Positions 1 through 5,466 are shown, counted from the first letter of the stretch. The stretch: 6,012 nucleotides of DNA from Ectothiorhodospiraceae bacterium (GCA_029263635.1 JAJUFY010000143.1:1-6012), one strand, 5' to 3'. Numbers and translations: made by a program. The notes: a model not told the origin generated them from the letters alone.

Positions 1-1
1 C

Positions 2-412
2 CTCGGCGGCGGCTTCGGCCATTTCTACGTGTATGCGCCGGAGAAGTACGAGTACCCGATCAACCGCTACACCATGGAGACCAAGCGCCAGCTCGACGTG
101 CTCGACCGCCGGCTGGCCGAGGTGCCGTACGTGGCGGGCAACGAGTACACCATCGCCGACATGGCGATCTGGCCCTGGTACGGCGCGCTGGTGCGCAACG
201 AAGTGTACGGCGCGGCGGAATTCCTGGAGGCGCACACCTACAGGCACGTCAATCGCTGGGCGGAGGAAATCGCGGCGCGGCCGGCGGTGCAGCGCGGGCG
301 CATGGTCAACCGGACCTGGGGCGATCCTGCCGGGCAGCTCCACGAGCGGCACGACGCCAGCGATTTCGAAACCAGGACCCAGGACAAGCTGGAGGCGGCG
401 CAGGGCAAGTAG
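2..412 (+). CDS. yghU: YghU-like glutathione S-transferase / disulfide-bond oxidoreductase (C-terminal part, 5' end outside window)
   Basis: Reading frame 2 is open from the window edge to the TAG at 410-412, giving 136 residues of a longer protein (E. coli YghU is about 290 aa). The visible part is the all-helical GST C-terminal domain. The sequence closely follows what I know of E. coli YghU: GGGFGHF at residues 2-8, a helix with KRQLDVLD, YTIADMAIWPW at 49-59 (the conserved N-capping box/hydrophobic staple region of GSTs), and the family-specific tail with QLHERHDASDFET. The N-terminal thioredoxin-like, glutathione-binding domain lies upstream of the window. YghU-type (Nu-class) enzymes are cytosolic, bind two glutathiones per subunit and reduce disulfides; a physiological substrate is not settled. 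A strong hairpin follows the stop by 20 nt. The assignment rests on motif recall, not on a search. Confidence 0.93.
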   Translation, partial: LGGGFGHFYVYAPEKYEYPINRYTMETKRQLDVLDRRLAEVPYVAGNEYTIADMAIWPWYGALVRNEVYGAAEFLEAHTYRHVNRWAEEIAARPAVQRGRMVNRTWGDPAGQLHERHDASDFETRTQDKLEAAQGK

Positions 413-431
413 CTCGTCCGCGGCCAAAGGG

Positions 432-465
432 CGGTTGTCGCCGCCATAGGCCGCGGCGGCAACCG
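432..465 (+). terminator. Strong stem-loop after the yghU-like gene, probable terminator
   Basis: Arms 432-444 (CGGTTGTCGCCGC) and 453-465 (GCGGCGGCAACCG) pair over 13 positions with one G-U wobble and an 8-nt loop (445-452), starting 20 nt after the yghU stop. The 3' side continues TTCCCATG, so there is no proper U-tract. It is therefore an atypical intrinsic terminator, or an mRNA 3'-end stabiliser combined with Rho-dependent termination. Confidence 0.5.
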
Positions 466-474
466 TTCCCATGT

Positions 475-522
475 CCTCCTCCGGACGGACATTCGCCGCC
501 ATCAGGGCGGCGGGAGGCTTGC
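475..522 (+). promoter_or_regulatory. 5' leader of the small lipoprotein gene: stem-loop abutting its ribosome binding site
   Basis: A perfect 7-bp stem, CGCCGCC (494-500) and GGCGGCG (506-512) with loop ATCAG, ends directly at the Shine-Dalgarno GGAGG (513-517), which lies 5 nt before the ATG at 523. Two overlapping CCTCC sequences (475-479 and 478-482) are complementary to that GGAGG, so an extended fold could hide the ribosome binding site. The pairing is seen in the sequence; a regulatory role is inference. I see no convincing sigma-70 promoter in this short gap. Confidence 0.35.
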
Positions 523-717
523 ATGGCGGTATTACGTGGAATCCTGGCCGTTGCCACGGCCGCCTGCGTGCTTAGCGGTTGCGCGGTTCCCCTGAATGAC
601 TGGGGGAGCGGGCGTGACGGGATGGATGACCGCTACCAGTTCCAGGCCGAGTGTCGCCTGCCCGGCGACGGACCGTGGGACCCACGGGCCGAGAACCAGT
701 GCGCGGGGCGGAACTAG
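523..717 (+). CDS. Small predicted lipoprotein, 64 aa, function unknown
   Basis: The ATG at 523 has a good Shine-Dalgarno (GGAGG, 5-nt spacing). The N-terminus is a type II signal peptide: one Arg at position 5, a hydrophobic stretch (residues 6-17) and a lipobox LSGC with Cys20 as the lipidation site. The mature part is only 45 residues, hydrophilic, with two further cysteines (Cys44, Cys60) that could form a disulfide in the periplasm. Ala follows Cys20, not Asp, so outer-membrane sorting by Lol is expected by the E. coli rule. I do not recognise the family. The gene stands alone between two hairpin-containing gaps and shares only strand with its neighbours. The ribosome binding site and lipobox together make it likely real. 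A 15-nt palindrome (673-687) lies inside the coding region. Confidence 0.68.
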   Translation: MAVLRGILAVATAACVLSGCAVPLNDWGSGRDGMDDRYQFQAECRLPGDGPWDPRAENQCAGRN

Positions 718-836
718 AGAGCGGACGTGTTTTCCGCATGTGAGCCGGCGAGGCGGCTGGCGATGCTGGCCGCCGTGCGGAATTCCGCGCGGCGCGGGAG
801 CTTGGCGCGTTCTGATACTGCCCCAACTCATGCCGC
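718..836 (+). promoter_or_regulatory. Intergenic region upstream of the propeller gene, with overlapping dyads
   Basis: This 119-bp gap contains a weak hairpin just after the lipoprotein stop (GCGGA 721-725, TCCGC 733-737). It also has a 9-bp stem with two G-U wobbles (752-760 with 766-774) and a 24-bp near-perfect palindrome (771-794). The last two overlap at 771-774, so as RNA they are mutually exclusive. The promoter of the propeller gene should lie here. The only -10-like match is GATACT at 814-819 (4 of 6), with no good -35 at 16-18 bp. The start codon at 837 has no visible Shine-Dalgarno. Confidence 0.35.
771..794. repeat. 24-bp near-perfect palindrome, candidate operator or hairpin
   Basis: The core GCGGAATTCCGC (777-788) is a perfect 12-bp palindrome. 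It is extended on both sides by CGCCG (771-775) and CGGCG (790-794). The only mismatched pair is T776/G789, which would be a U-G wobble in RNA. It lies 42 bp before the propeller start codon and 53 bp after the lipoprotein stop. It could be a dimeric repressor operator or a transcript-end hairpin; no T-run follows. Confidence 0.45.
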
Positions 837-2192
837 ATGCATGTCCAGACTGTCCGGCTGTTGTTCAGCCTTGCCGCGCTGTCGATCAGTATCACGGTTG
901 CCGCAGAGGAAGCGCTGCCGCCGGTTGCCTGGCAGGGCGTTACCGAGATCGCGACCGGTCCCGGGACGAAGGGGCCGTGGCGGCAGAACGAATCAAGGTA
1001 CGCCTATGTCGATGACCCGGCGGTTGCCATCGACGAGCAGGGCAGGGTGGCGGTTGCCTGGGCCGATCAGGCGCGCAAGGATGTCTTTTTCCAGCGTCTT
1101 CCGGCCGCTGGCGGGCAGCCGGTCGGCGAGCCGATAAACCTCTCCCGCAGCCCGGACACCTTCTCCTGGCTGCCCCGCATTGCCCTGGCTCCGGATGCGC
1201 CGAAGGCCGTGTACGTGCTCTGGCAGGAGATCATCTTCTCCGGCGGCTCGCATGGCGGCGACATCCTGTTCGCGCGCTCCGAGGATGGCGGCGCATCGTT
1301 CTCGGCGCCGATCAACCTCTCCAGCTCCATCGGCGGCGACGGCAAGGGACGCATCACCAGGGAGCTCTGGCACAACGGCAGCCTGGACCTGCTCGCCGGC
1401 GCCGATGGGGCGCTGTATGCGGCTTGGACAGAGTACGACGGGCCGCTGTGGTTCAGCCGCTCCAGCGATGGCGGCAAGAGCTTTTCGCCGCCGCGGCGGC
1501 TTGCCGGCGCGGCCGACGGCAAACCTGCGCGGGCTCCCGCGCTGGCCCTGGGGCCGGACGGGGTCGTGTACCTGGCCTGGACCAGCGGCGCGGCTGAAGG
1601 CGGTGACATCCAGATAGCGGTGTCCACCGACGGCGGAGCCAGCTTCTCGACACCGCGGGTCGTTGTCGCCACCGCCGGCTATTCCGATGCGCCCAGGCTT
1701 GCCGTCGATGCCGGCGGCACGGTGCATCTGGTCTACGCCGACAGCGTCGGCGGTCCCTTCGAGCCGTTTCGCATCCACTACACCCGGTCCGTCGATCGCG
1801 GACACAGCTTCAAGGCGCCCCGGGTCATCTCGGAACCGGCACCGGAAGGCACCGAGAGCGCCGCTTTCCCACAGCTGGGGCTCGATACCTCGGGTAACCT
1901 CTACGTGGCCTGGGAGCCGTATCCGGACCACCTGCGGCGGCCGCACGGCCTGGCGTTCGCGGTCTCCCGCAACAGCGGGCAGAGCTTTACCGAGCCGATG
2001 CTGGTGCCGGGCAGCCGCGACCCGGACGGCGGCAGCAACGGCGGCCTGCAGGGCCTGCTGATGCAGAAGCTGGCCGTGAACAGCGCCGGCCATCTGGTGA
2101 TCGCCAACAGCAGCTTCAGGGATGGCGAGCAAAGCCGGGTCTGGCTGATTCGCGGCGAGCTGCAGCAGGTGACGTCGGCTGGCCGGCAGTAG
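837..2192 (+). CDS. Exported sialidase-fold (Asp-box/BNR) six-bladed beta-propeller protein, 451 aa
   Basis: Residues 1-23 form a Sec signal peptide (Arg7, hydrophobic core 8-21, cleavage likely VAA|EE), so the mature protein is periplasmic or secreted. Blade modules then repeat. Each has a strand pair of the type P-x-hydrophobic-A-x-(3-4)-G-x-V-Y-x-A-W (about residues 60-76, 112-129, 182-197, 232-248, 284-300, 344-359, 410-424) followed by an Asp-box S-x-D-x-G-x-S-F. Asp-boxes start at Asp150, Asp211, Asp265, Asp320 and a variant at Asn379, spaced 61, 54, 55 and 59 residues. A degenerate one (GGQPVGEP, 92-99) marks a first blade, and the C-terminal half-blade probably closes the ring: six blades in all. 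Asp-boxes are structural and occur in sialidases, sortilins and many non-catalytic proteins. I do not see a bacterial sialidase FRIP/YRIP motif near the N-terminus, so enzymatic sialidase activity is not supported. The start lacks a visible Shine-Dalgarno, but the signal peptide fixes it well. Confidence 0.85.
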   Translation: MHVQTVRLLFSLAALSISITVAAEEALPPVAWQGVTEIATGPGTKGPWRQNESRYAYVDDPAVAIDEQGRVAVAWADQARKDVFFQRLPAAGGQPVGEPINLSRSPDTFSWLPRIALAPDAPKAVYVLWQEIIFSGGSHGGDILFARSEDGGASFSAPINLSSSIGGDGKGRITRELWHNGSLDLLAGADGALYAAWTEYDGPLWFSRSSDGGKSFSPPRRLAGAADGKPARAPALALGPDGVVYLAWTSGAAEGGDIQIAVSTDGGASFSTPRVVVATAGYSDAPRLAVDAGGTVHLVYADSVGGPFEPFRIHYTRSVDRGHSFKAPRVISEPAPEGTESAAFPQLGLDTSGNLYVAWEPYPDHLRRPHGLAFAVSRNSGQSFTEPMLVPGSRDPDGGSNGGLQGLLMQKLAVNSAGHLVIANSSFRDGEQSRVWLIRGELQQVTSAGRQ

Positions 2193-2209
2193 ATGCGCCA
2201 GGGCGCATC
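2192..2209 (+). terminator. Perfect inverted repeat overlapping the propeller stop codon
   Basis: GATGCGCC (2192-2199) and GGCGCATC (2202-2209) are perfectly complementary. The usable hairpin is 7 bp with a CAGG loop, beginning at the last base of the stop codon. The gap between two convergent genes is only 48 bp, so a transcript-end role is likely. No T-run follows on the + strand (CCTGACAAGG). Confidence 0.4.
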
Positions 2210-2218
2210 CCTGACAAG

Positions 2219-2240
2219 GGCGGCTTCTCCACCAGCCGCC
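2219..2240 (-). terminator. Hairpin immediately after the opgD stop, probable terminator
   Basis: On the - strand, GGCGGCT and AGCCGCC (+ strand arms 2219-2225 and 2234-2240, 8-nt loop) pair perfectly right after the opgD TGA. The following sequence is CTTGTC, a poor U-tract. With the neighbouring inverted repeat this makes a compact, probably bidirectional termination zone between convergent genes. Confidence 0.45.
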
Positions 2241-3803
2241 TCAGCGGGCGGCGGGTGGCAGGAAACGGTACAGCCAGGTCTCGGTGAGGGGCCGGCCGTC
2301 CAGGCGCAGGTAGGCGCGCAGCTCGACCAGCTCGTTGTCCGGCAGGTCGATGTCGAACACGCCGCGCCAGTTCTCGGTGCCGACCACCTTGAGGGCGTAC
2401 GGATTGACGATCTCGCCGCGCGAGGCCGTCACCACCATCTCGACGTCGTAGCGCTGCGCCAGAGCCGCGAGCGGGCCGCCGGTGAAATCGATGGCGAACT
2501 TGTACAGGCTCGGCGCGCGCGAGTGGGGCTGGCCGGGCACGCCGCCGCGGCCGATGCGGGTGGCCACCACGCGGCCCACAGCGGCCGACGGGTACGGCTC
2601 GCCCGCCAGCCAGTGCAGGCGGTAGTCGAAACGCAGGCGCTCGCCACCAGCCACCGGCCGGGCCGGCACCCAGTAGGCGACGATGTTGTCGTGGATCTCG
2701 TCGTCGGTGGGAATCTCCACCAGCTGCACGGCTCCCTCGCCCCAGTCGCCCAGCGGCTCCACCCACAGGCTCGGCCGCTTTTCGTAGAAGGCGCTGTCGT
2801 CCTGGTAGTGGTCGAAGGCGCGGTCGCGCTGCAGCAGCCCGAAGCCGCGCGGGCTGTGATCGACGAAGCTGCTGGTCTCCACCCGCCGCGGATTGATCAG
2901 CGGCCGCCAGATCCGTTCGCCGCTGCCGGTCCAGAGTGCCAGGCCGTCGCTGTCGTGCACTTCCGGCCGCCAGTCGATGGCGTCGTAGCGGTTGTTCTCG
3001 CCGTACCAGAACATGCTGGTCAGCGGCGCGACGCCCAGGCGCTCGATGGCCGTCCGCGGGAACAGCTCGGCGCGCACCGCCATGACCTGGCCGTTGCCCT
3101 GCCGGCAGTCGAAACGGTAGGCGCCGGTGAGGCTGGGCCCTTCCAGCAGGGCGTGGATGCGCAGCGTATCGCTGCCGGAGGCCGGCCGCTCCAGCCAGAA
3201 AGCGGTGAACAGGGGGAATTCCTCCTGCCGGCCAGGCAGCGCCGTGTCGATGGCGATGCCGCGTGCCGACAGGCCGTACTGGTTCTGCGCGCCGGCGGTG
3301 CGGAAGTAGCTGGCGCCCTGGAAGGCCAGCCAGTCGGTCTTGCCATCCGGATTCATCACCCGGAAGCCGGCGAAGCCCAGATTGGCCGGCAGCTCCCGCT
3401 GCAGGCCGGTGCGGCCGTAATCGAAGGCCTCGGGTGAATAGGCGAGTTCGCGCTCCTGGCCGTCCTCCACCACGAAGATGCGCACGGGCTGCCTGACGCC
3501 GCTATGCAGATGGAAGAACTGCACCTTGAACGGCGAGTCGGTGCCGGCCCACAGCGCTTTCTCAGGCCGGAAGCGGATCTGCTGGATGAGGTCGTAGTCG
3601 ATCCGGTCCAGGGCTGCCGCCTGCACGGTCGGAGGCGGCTGGTAGGGGCTCTCGGCCAGCGCCCGCGCCATGGCGCTCAGACGCTCGAAGCTGAAGCCGG
3701 TACCGAAGTCGGGGGTGGCAGCGAGGAGCTGGCGGATCGGCTGGCCGAGCTGCAGCAGCGGTAGACCGGCCAGGGAGGCGAGCAGGCGGCGACGCGTGAC
3801 CAT
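2241..3803 (-). CDS. opgD: Glucan biosynthesis protein D, periplasmic beta-1,2-glucan hydrolase (GH186), 520 aa
   Basis: OpgD acts in the periplasm on osmoregulated periplasmic glucans, beta-1,2-linked glucose chains made by OpgH. The N-terminus TRRRLL (residues 3-8) plus a hydrophobic stretch is a twin-arginine export signal, which separates OpgD from Sec-exported OpgG. Family landmarks in order are FFHLHSGVRQPVRIF (96-110), NLGFAGFRV (141-149), ASYFR (164-168), QYGLSARGIAIDT (175-187), EEFP (194-197), SLTGAYRF (224-231), HDSD (283-286), PRGFGLLQRDR (318-328), FDHYQD (330-335), KRPSLWVEP (342-350), HDNIVAYW (371-378) and TETWLYRFLPP (507-517). Asp284 and Asp372 align with E. coli OpgD Asp300 and Asp388, reported as catalytic base and acid, with identical 88-residue spacing, so activity should be retained. 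Length is near the usual 520-550 aa. The start at 3803 has a good Shine-Dalgarno (GAAGGA, 8-nt spacing). No opgG or opgH is adjacent; it looks monocistronic. Confidence 0.96.
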   Translation of the reverse strand: MVTRRRLLASLAGLPLLQLGQPIRQLLAATPDFGTGFSFERLSAMARALAESPYQPPPTVQAAALDRIDYDLIQQIRFRPEKALWAGTDSPFKVQFFHLHSGVRQPVRIFVVEDGQERELAYSPEAFDYGRTGLQRELPANLGFAGFRVMNPDGKTDWLAFQGASYFRTAGAQNQYGLSARGIAIDTALPGRQEEFPLFTAFWLERPASGSDTLRIHALLEGPSLTGAYRFDCRQGNGQVMAVRAELFPRTAIERLGVAPLTSMFWYGENNRYDAIDWRPEVHDSDGLALWTGSGERIWRPLINPRRVETSSFVDHSPRGFGLLQRDRAFDHYQDDSAFYEKRPSLWVEPLGDWGEGAVQLVEIPTDDEIHDNIVAYWVPARPVAGGERLRFDYRLHWLAGEPYPSAAVGRVVATRIGRGGVPGQPHSRAPSLYKFAIDFTGGPLAALAQRYDVEMVVTASRGEIVNPYALKVVGTENWRGVFDIDLPDNELVELRAYLRLDGRPLTETWLYRFLPPAAR

Positions 3804-3907
3804 GTTGTGGTTCCTTCTACATGCATGGGTCAGGCGGAGTCAGAATATTGTCGTGGCAGCGACGGCGGGCTTAAAGGGTGGGGGCGCTCGCCGACGCCTC
3901 AGAAGAT

Positions 3908-3936
3908 CCCTGCCCATTGAGCGGGAACGGGCAGGG
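3908..3936 (-). terminator. Candidate terminator hairpin of the 94-aa gene
   Basis: CCCTGCCC (3908-3915) and GGGCAGGG (3929-3936) form a perfect 8-bp GC-rich stem with a 13-nt loop. On the - strand it is followed by ATCTTCT, a short imperfect U-tract, about 55 nt after the TAA of the 94-aa gene. In the + direction no T-run follows, so it should act on - strand transcription, separating the 94-aa gene from opgD. Confidence 0.45.
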
Positions 3937-3949
3937 CGGCGGGAGGGCG

Positions 3950-3968
3950 CGACGGAACTGCTCCGTCG
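3950..3968 (-). other. Second hairpin downstream of the 94-aa gene
   Basis: CGACGGA (3950-3956) and TCCGTCG (3962-3968) form a perfect 7-bp stem with a 5-nt loop, 22 nt after the stop codon of the 94-aa gene. No T-run follows on the - strand. It may stabilise the mRNA 3' end or support termination together with the hairpin at 3908-3936. Confidence 0.35.
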
Positions 3969-3990
3969 TCCGTGCGACCAGTGTCGTGCC

Positions 3991-4275
3991 TTACTCGATG
4001 CGGGCGTAGTAGCCGTGCTGCTGATGGAACGGGCTGTCCTTGGCGATGACCTCGCCCAGTACGGCGGCCGCTGGATCCTGCAGGTTGAGCACGGCGTGGT
4101 CGGCACCGACGCTCTGCAGCCGTACCGGAGTACGGGTGAGGACAGAGAGCGCCTGGATCAGATGGCGTACTTTGCCCTCGGAGAGCAGACGGTTATGAAT
4201 ATAGGCGTCGAGCGTGGGGCCGCTGCATTCCGCCGGCTCGATCCATTCGCCGACCGTGGGTTCTTGGTCTTGCAT
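3991..4275 (-). CDS. Hypothetical protein, 94 aa, unrecognised
   Basis: I do not recognise the family. The ATG at 4275 has a good Shine-Dalgarno (GGAG, 7-nt spacing) and the frame ends with TAA at 3991-3993. No signal peptide or membrane segment is visible, so the protein is likely cytoplasmic. Residues 1-20 are acidic, with a single Trp11 and Cys17. Residues about 21-48 look like one long amphipathic helix or two short ones (TLDAYIHNRL, VRHLIQALSVL). Residues 50-66 look like two beta strands (VRLQSVG, HAVLNLQ), followed by another helix near 69-79 and a tail HGYYARIE. This alpha-beta-beta-alpha pattern suggests a small independent domain. It lies between opgD and the AraC-type gene on the same strand but is separated from both by more than 110 bp and hairpins, so it appears to be its own unit. 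The ribosome binding site and downstream hairpins support a real gene. Confidence 0.62.
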   Translation of the reverse strand: MQDQEPTVGEWIEPAECSGPTLDAYIHNRLLSEGKVRHLIQALSVLTRTPVRLQSVGADHAVLNLQDPAAAVLGEVIAKDSPFHQQHGYYARIE

Positions 4276-4317
4276 CTGAACGCTCCATTATCGTAAGTGG
4301 TTGATCCGGGCAGGACG

Positions 4318-4323
4318 ATTGTA
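4318..4323 (-). promoter_or_regulatory. Candidate -10 element of the 94-aa gene
   Basis: On the - strand TACAAT matches the -10 consensus at 5 of 6 positions and would give a leader of about 35 nt. No convincing -35 is found at 16-18 bp. The rest of the 4276-4393 gap shows nothing else clear. Confidence 0.3.
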
Positions 4324-4377
4324 AAGGCAGGAGCGGTGCAACAGGGAGAGCGGAAAGCGCCGCGATCTTGAAAGCTC

Positions 4378-4394
4378 ACGGGGGCCAAGCCCGT
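4378..4394 (-). terminator. Weak hairpin at the end of the AraC-type gene
   Basis: ACGGG (4378-4382) and CCCGT (4390-4394) pair around a 7-nt loop, overlapping the last base of the regulator's TGA. On the - strand GAGCTTTC follows. The stem is short, but the position fits a transcript end. Confidence 0.28.
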
Positions 4395-5407
4395 CAGCGC
4401 CGCAGGCGCCGCCAAGTGCCCGGCGAGTATCCGGTCCAGCGCTTGAACGCCCGTTGAAACGCACTCTGTTCCGAATAGCCCAACACGAACGCCACCTCCG
4501 CCAGACTGACGTGCGGAGCGCGGATCAGCTCCTCGGCGAGCTGGCGGCGTGTCTCGTCGAGCACGGTCTGAAAGGTCGTGCCATGCCTGGCAAGCAGGCG
4601 CTGCAGTGTCCGCGGCGAGCAGCCAAGCTCCGGCGCAACGGCGGCGAGCGTGTACCGGCCGCTTTCAACCGCCCGGCGCGTGGCAGTGGCGACGGCGACC
4701 AGTTCCGGCGCGTGCTCGCGCAACTCCTGTAACTGCCGTTCGGCCTGGGCATCGAGCAGTTGCCGAAGCTGCGCGTCGGCCTGGGCCAGGGGCAAATCCA
4801 GAAAGGCGGCCGGGAAAACCACCGCGGTGTGCGTGCTTTCGAAGCGCACGGGTGCATCGAACACCTCGCGGTAGACGTCGTCATCGCCGCTGTACGGGTG
4901 CTGAAAGTGGACCTCGTGCGGCGATACCTGCTCGCCGAGAATCCAGCGTGCATACGTCACCCAGGCGGCCAGGGCGGTTTCCGCCAGCTCGGGCGGCGGG
5001 TAGGGCTTGAGCGGCGAGCGCCAGCGCAGCTCGGCCAGCTCGCCATGATGCACGAGCTGCGACTGGCTGAGCTCGCCGACCAGCCGTTCAAACCGCACCA
5101 GGCGGTCGATCGCCTCGCCCAGGGTGTCGCAGCTCATGGTCACGTAGCCGAGCAGGCCGTAGTGACGCGGCTTGATGGCCTGGCCCACGCGCAGGGGCAG
5201 CCGGCGGTCGCCGGTGACCGCAATGGCCTGGCGGAACAGCTCCACCCACTGCAGTACGGGCAGATTGCCGCGGCTGTCGTCGCTGTCCAGGCGTTCGGCC
5301 AGCCGCTGCCCGAAAACCTCGGCCAGCGAGTGCCGCTCACGGAGATAGTCCAGCAGCGAGCGCACATAGGCCAGTGAAACGCGCCCGCCGTCGGTTTGCA
5401 GATCCAT
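4394..5407 (-). CDS. AraC-family transcriptional regulator with arabinose-binding-like N-terminal domain
   Basis: DNA-binding activator/repressor of the AraC/XylS family. Numbering here is from the GTG at 5413, which gives 339 aa; the ATG preferred here at 5407 is residue 3 and gives 337. Residues about 20-205 resemble the arabinose-binding-like domain of OruR/ArgR-type regulators, including HYGLLGYVTMSCDTLGEAI (84-102). The C-terminal HTH_18 domain has a first helix-turn-helix around YTLAAVAPELGCSPRTLQR (254-272). The second lies around SLAEVAFVLGYSEQSAFQRA (303-322), followed by the family signature FKRWTGYSPGTWRR (323-336). Length is typical. The start is uncertain because neither codon has a Shine-Dalgarno. 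I prefer the ATG because a TTGACA promoter puts the predicted transcription start at its A (leaderless). It is divergent from the fatty acid hydroxylase gene, its likely target; the effector cannot be read from sequence. Confidence 0.95.
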   Translation of the reverse strand: MDLQTDGGRVSLAYVRSLLDYLRERHSLAEVFGQRLAERLDSDDSRGNLPVLQWVELFRQAIAVTGDRRLPLRVGQAIKPRHYGLLGYVTMSCDTLGEAIDRLVRFERLVGELSQSQLVHHGELAELRWRSPLKPYPPPELAETALAAWVTYARWILGEQVSPHEVHFQHPYSGDDDVYREVFDAPVRFESTHTAVVFPAAFLDLPLAQADAQLRQLLDAQAERQLQELREHAPELVAVATATRRAVESGRYTLAAVAPELGCSPRTLQRLLARHGTTFQTVLDETRRQLAEELIRAPHVSLAEVAFVLGYSEQSAFQRAFKRWTGYSPGTWRRLRR

Positions 5408-5442
5408 GCTCACAACTATCGGCGCTTGGCGCGTTTTGTCAA
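5407..5442 (-). promoter_or_regulatory. Sigma-70 promoter of the AraC-type gene, likely producing a leaderless mRNA
   Basis: On the - strand a perfect -35 TTGACA (complement of 5437-5442) is followed after 16 bp by GATAGT (complement of 5415-5420), a 4-of-6 match to the -10. The usual 7-nt distance places +1 at 5407, the A of the preferred ATG. This agrees with the missing Shine-Dalgarno. Confidence 0.6.
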
Positions 5443-5463
5443 TTTTCCCTCGCGCGCTGTCAA
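5437..5463. repeat. Direct repeat TGTCAA at 21-bp spacing, candidate AraC-type operator
   Basis: TGTCAA occurs at 5437-5442 and 5458-5463 in the same orientation, 21 bp start to start, i.e. two helical turns. AraC-family dimers commonly bind direct half-sites with about this spacing. One copy is the -35 hexamer of the regulator's own promoter, and the other reaches the expected -35 region of the divergent gene. The half-sites are short, so chance is possible. Confidence 0.42.
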
Positions 5464-5466
5464 GAC

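Larger units (their letters stand above)
3804..3990 (-). promoter_or_regulatory. Leader/promoter region of opgD
   Basis: This 187-bp gap contains the opgD Shine-Dalgarno (complement of 3811-3817) and, further upstream, two hairpins from the end of the preceding small gene. The best sigma-70-like candidate on the - strand is TTTAAG, 18 bp, ACAATA, around 3848-3877. It is a weak match. No obvious operator is seen. Confidence 0.25.

Noticed and set aside
993..2132. 379-aa open frame on the - strand opposite the propeller gene
   Set aside because: The + strand frame has a signal peptide and regular Asp-box repeats; the antisense frame has low-complexity Ala/Gly/Arg composition typical of GC-rich shadow frames.
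837..2192. Calling the propeller protein an active sialidase (nanH-like)
   Set aside because: Asp-boxes are structural and shared by many non-sialidases; the FRIP/YRIP motif was not found and no sialic-acid genes are nearby.
2193..3437. 414-aa open frame on the + strand opposite opgD
   Set aside because: The - strand encodes a full-length, well-conserved OpgD; the + frame is rich in His/Val/Gln/Ala without any domain and starts right at a terminator hairpin.
2241..3803. Calling the glucan protein OpgG
   Set aside because: The twin-arginine signal and overall sequence pattern fit OpgD; OpgG is Sec-exported and usually precedes opgH.
4287..4292. GATAAT on the - strand as the -10 of the 94-aa gene
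   Set aside because: It would put the transcript start inside or after the Shine-Dalgarno GGAG, which otherwise has ideal spacing; the TACAAT further upstream fits better.
4760..5377. 205-aa + strand frame opposite the AraC-type gene
   Set aside because: It is a shadow of a clear AraC-family coding sequence and has no family features of its own.
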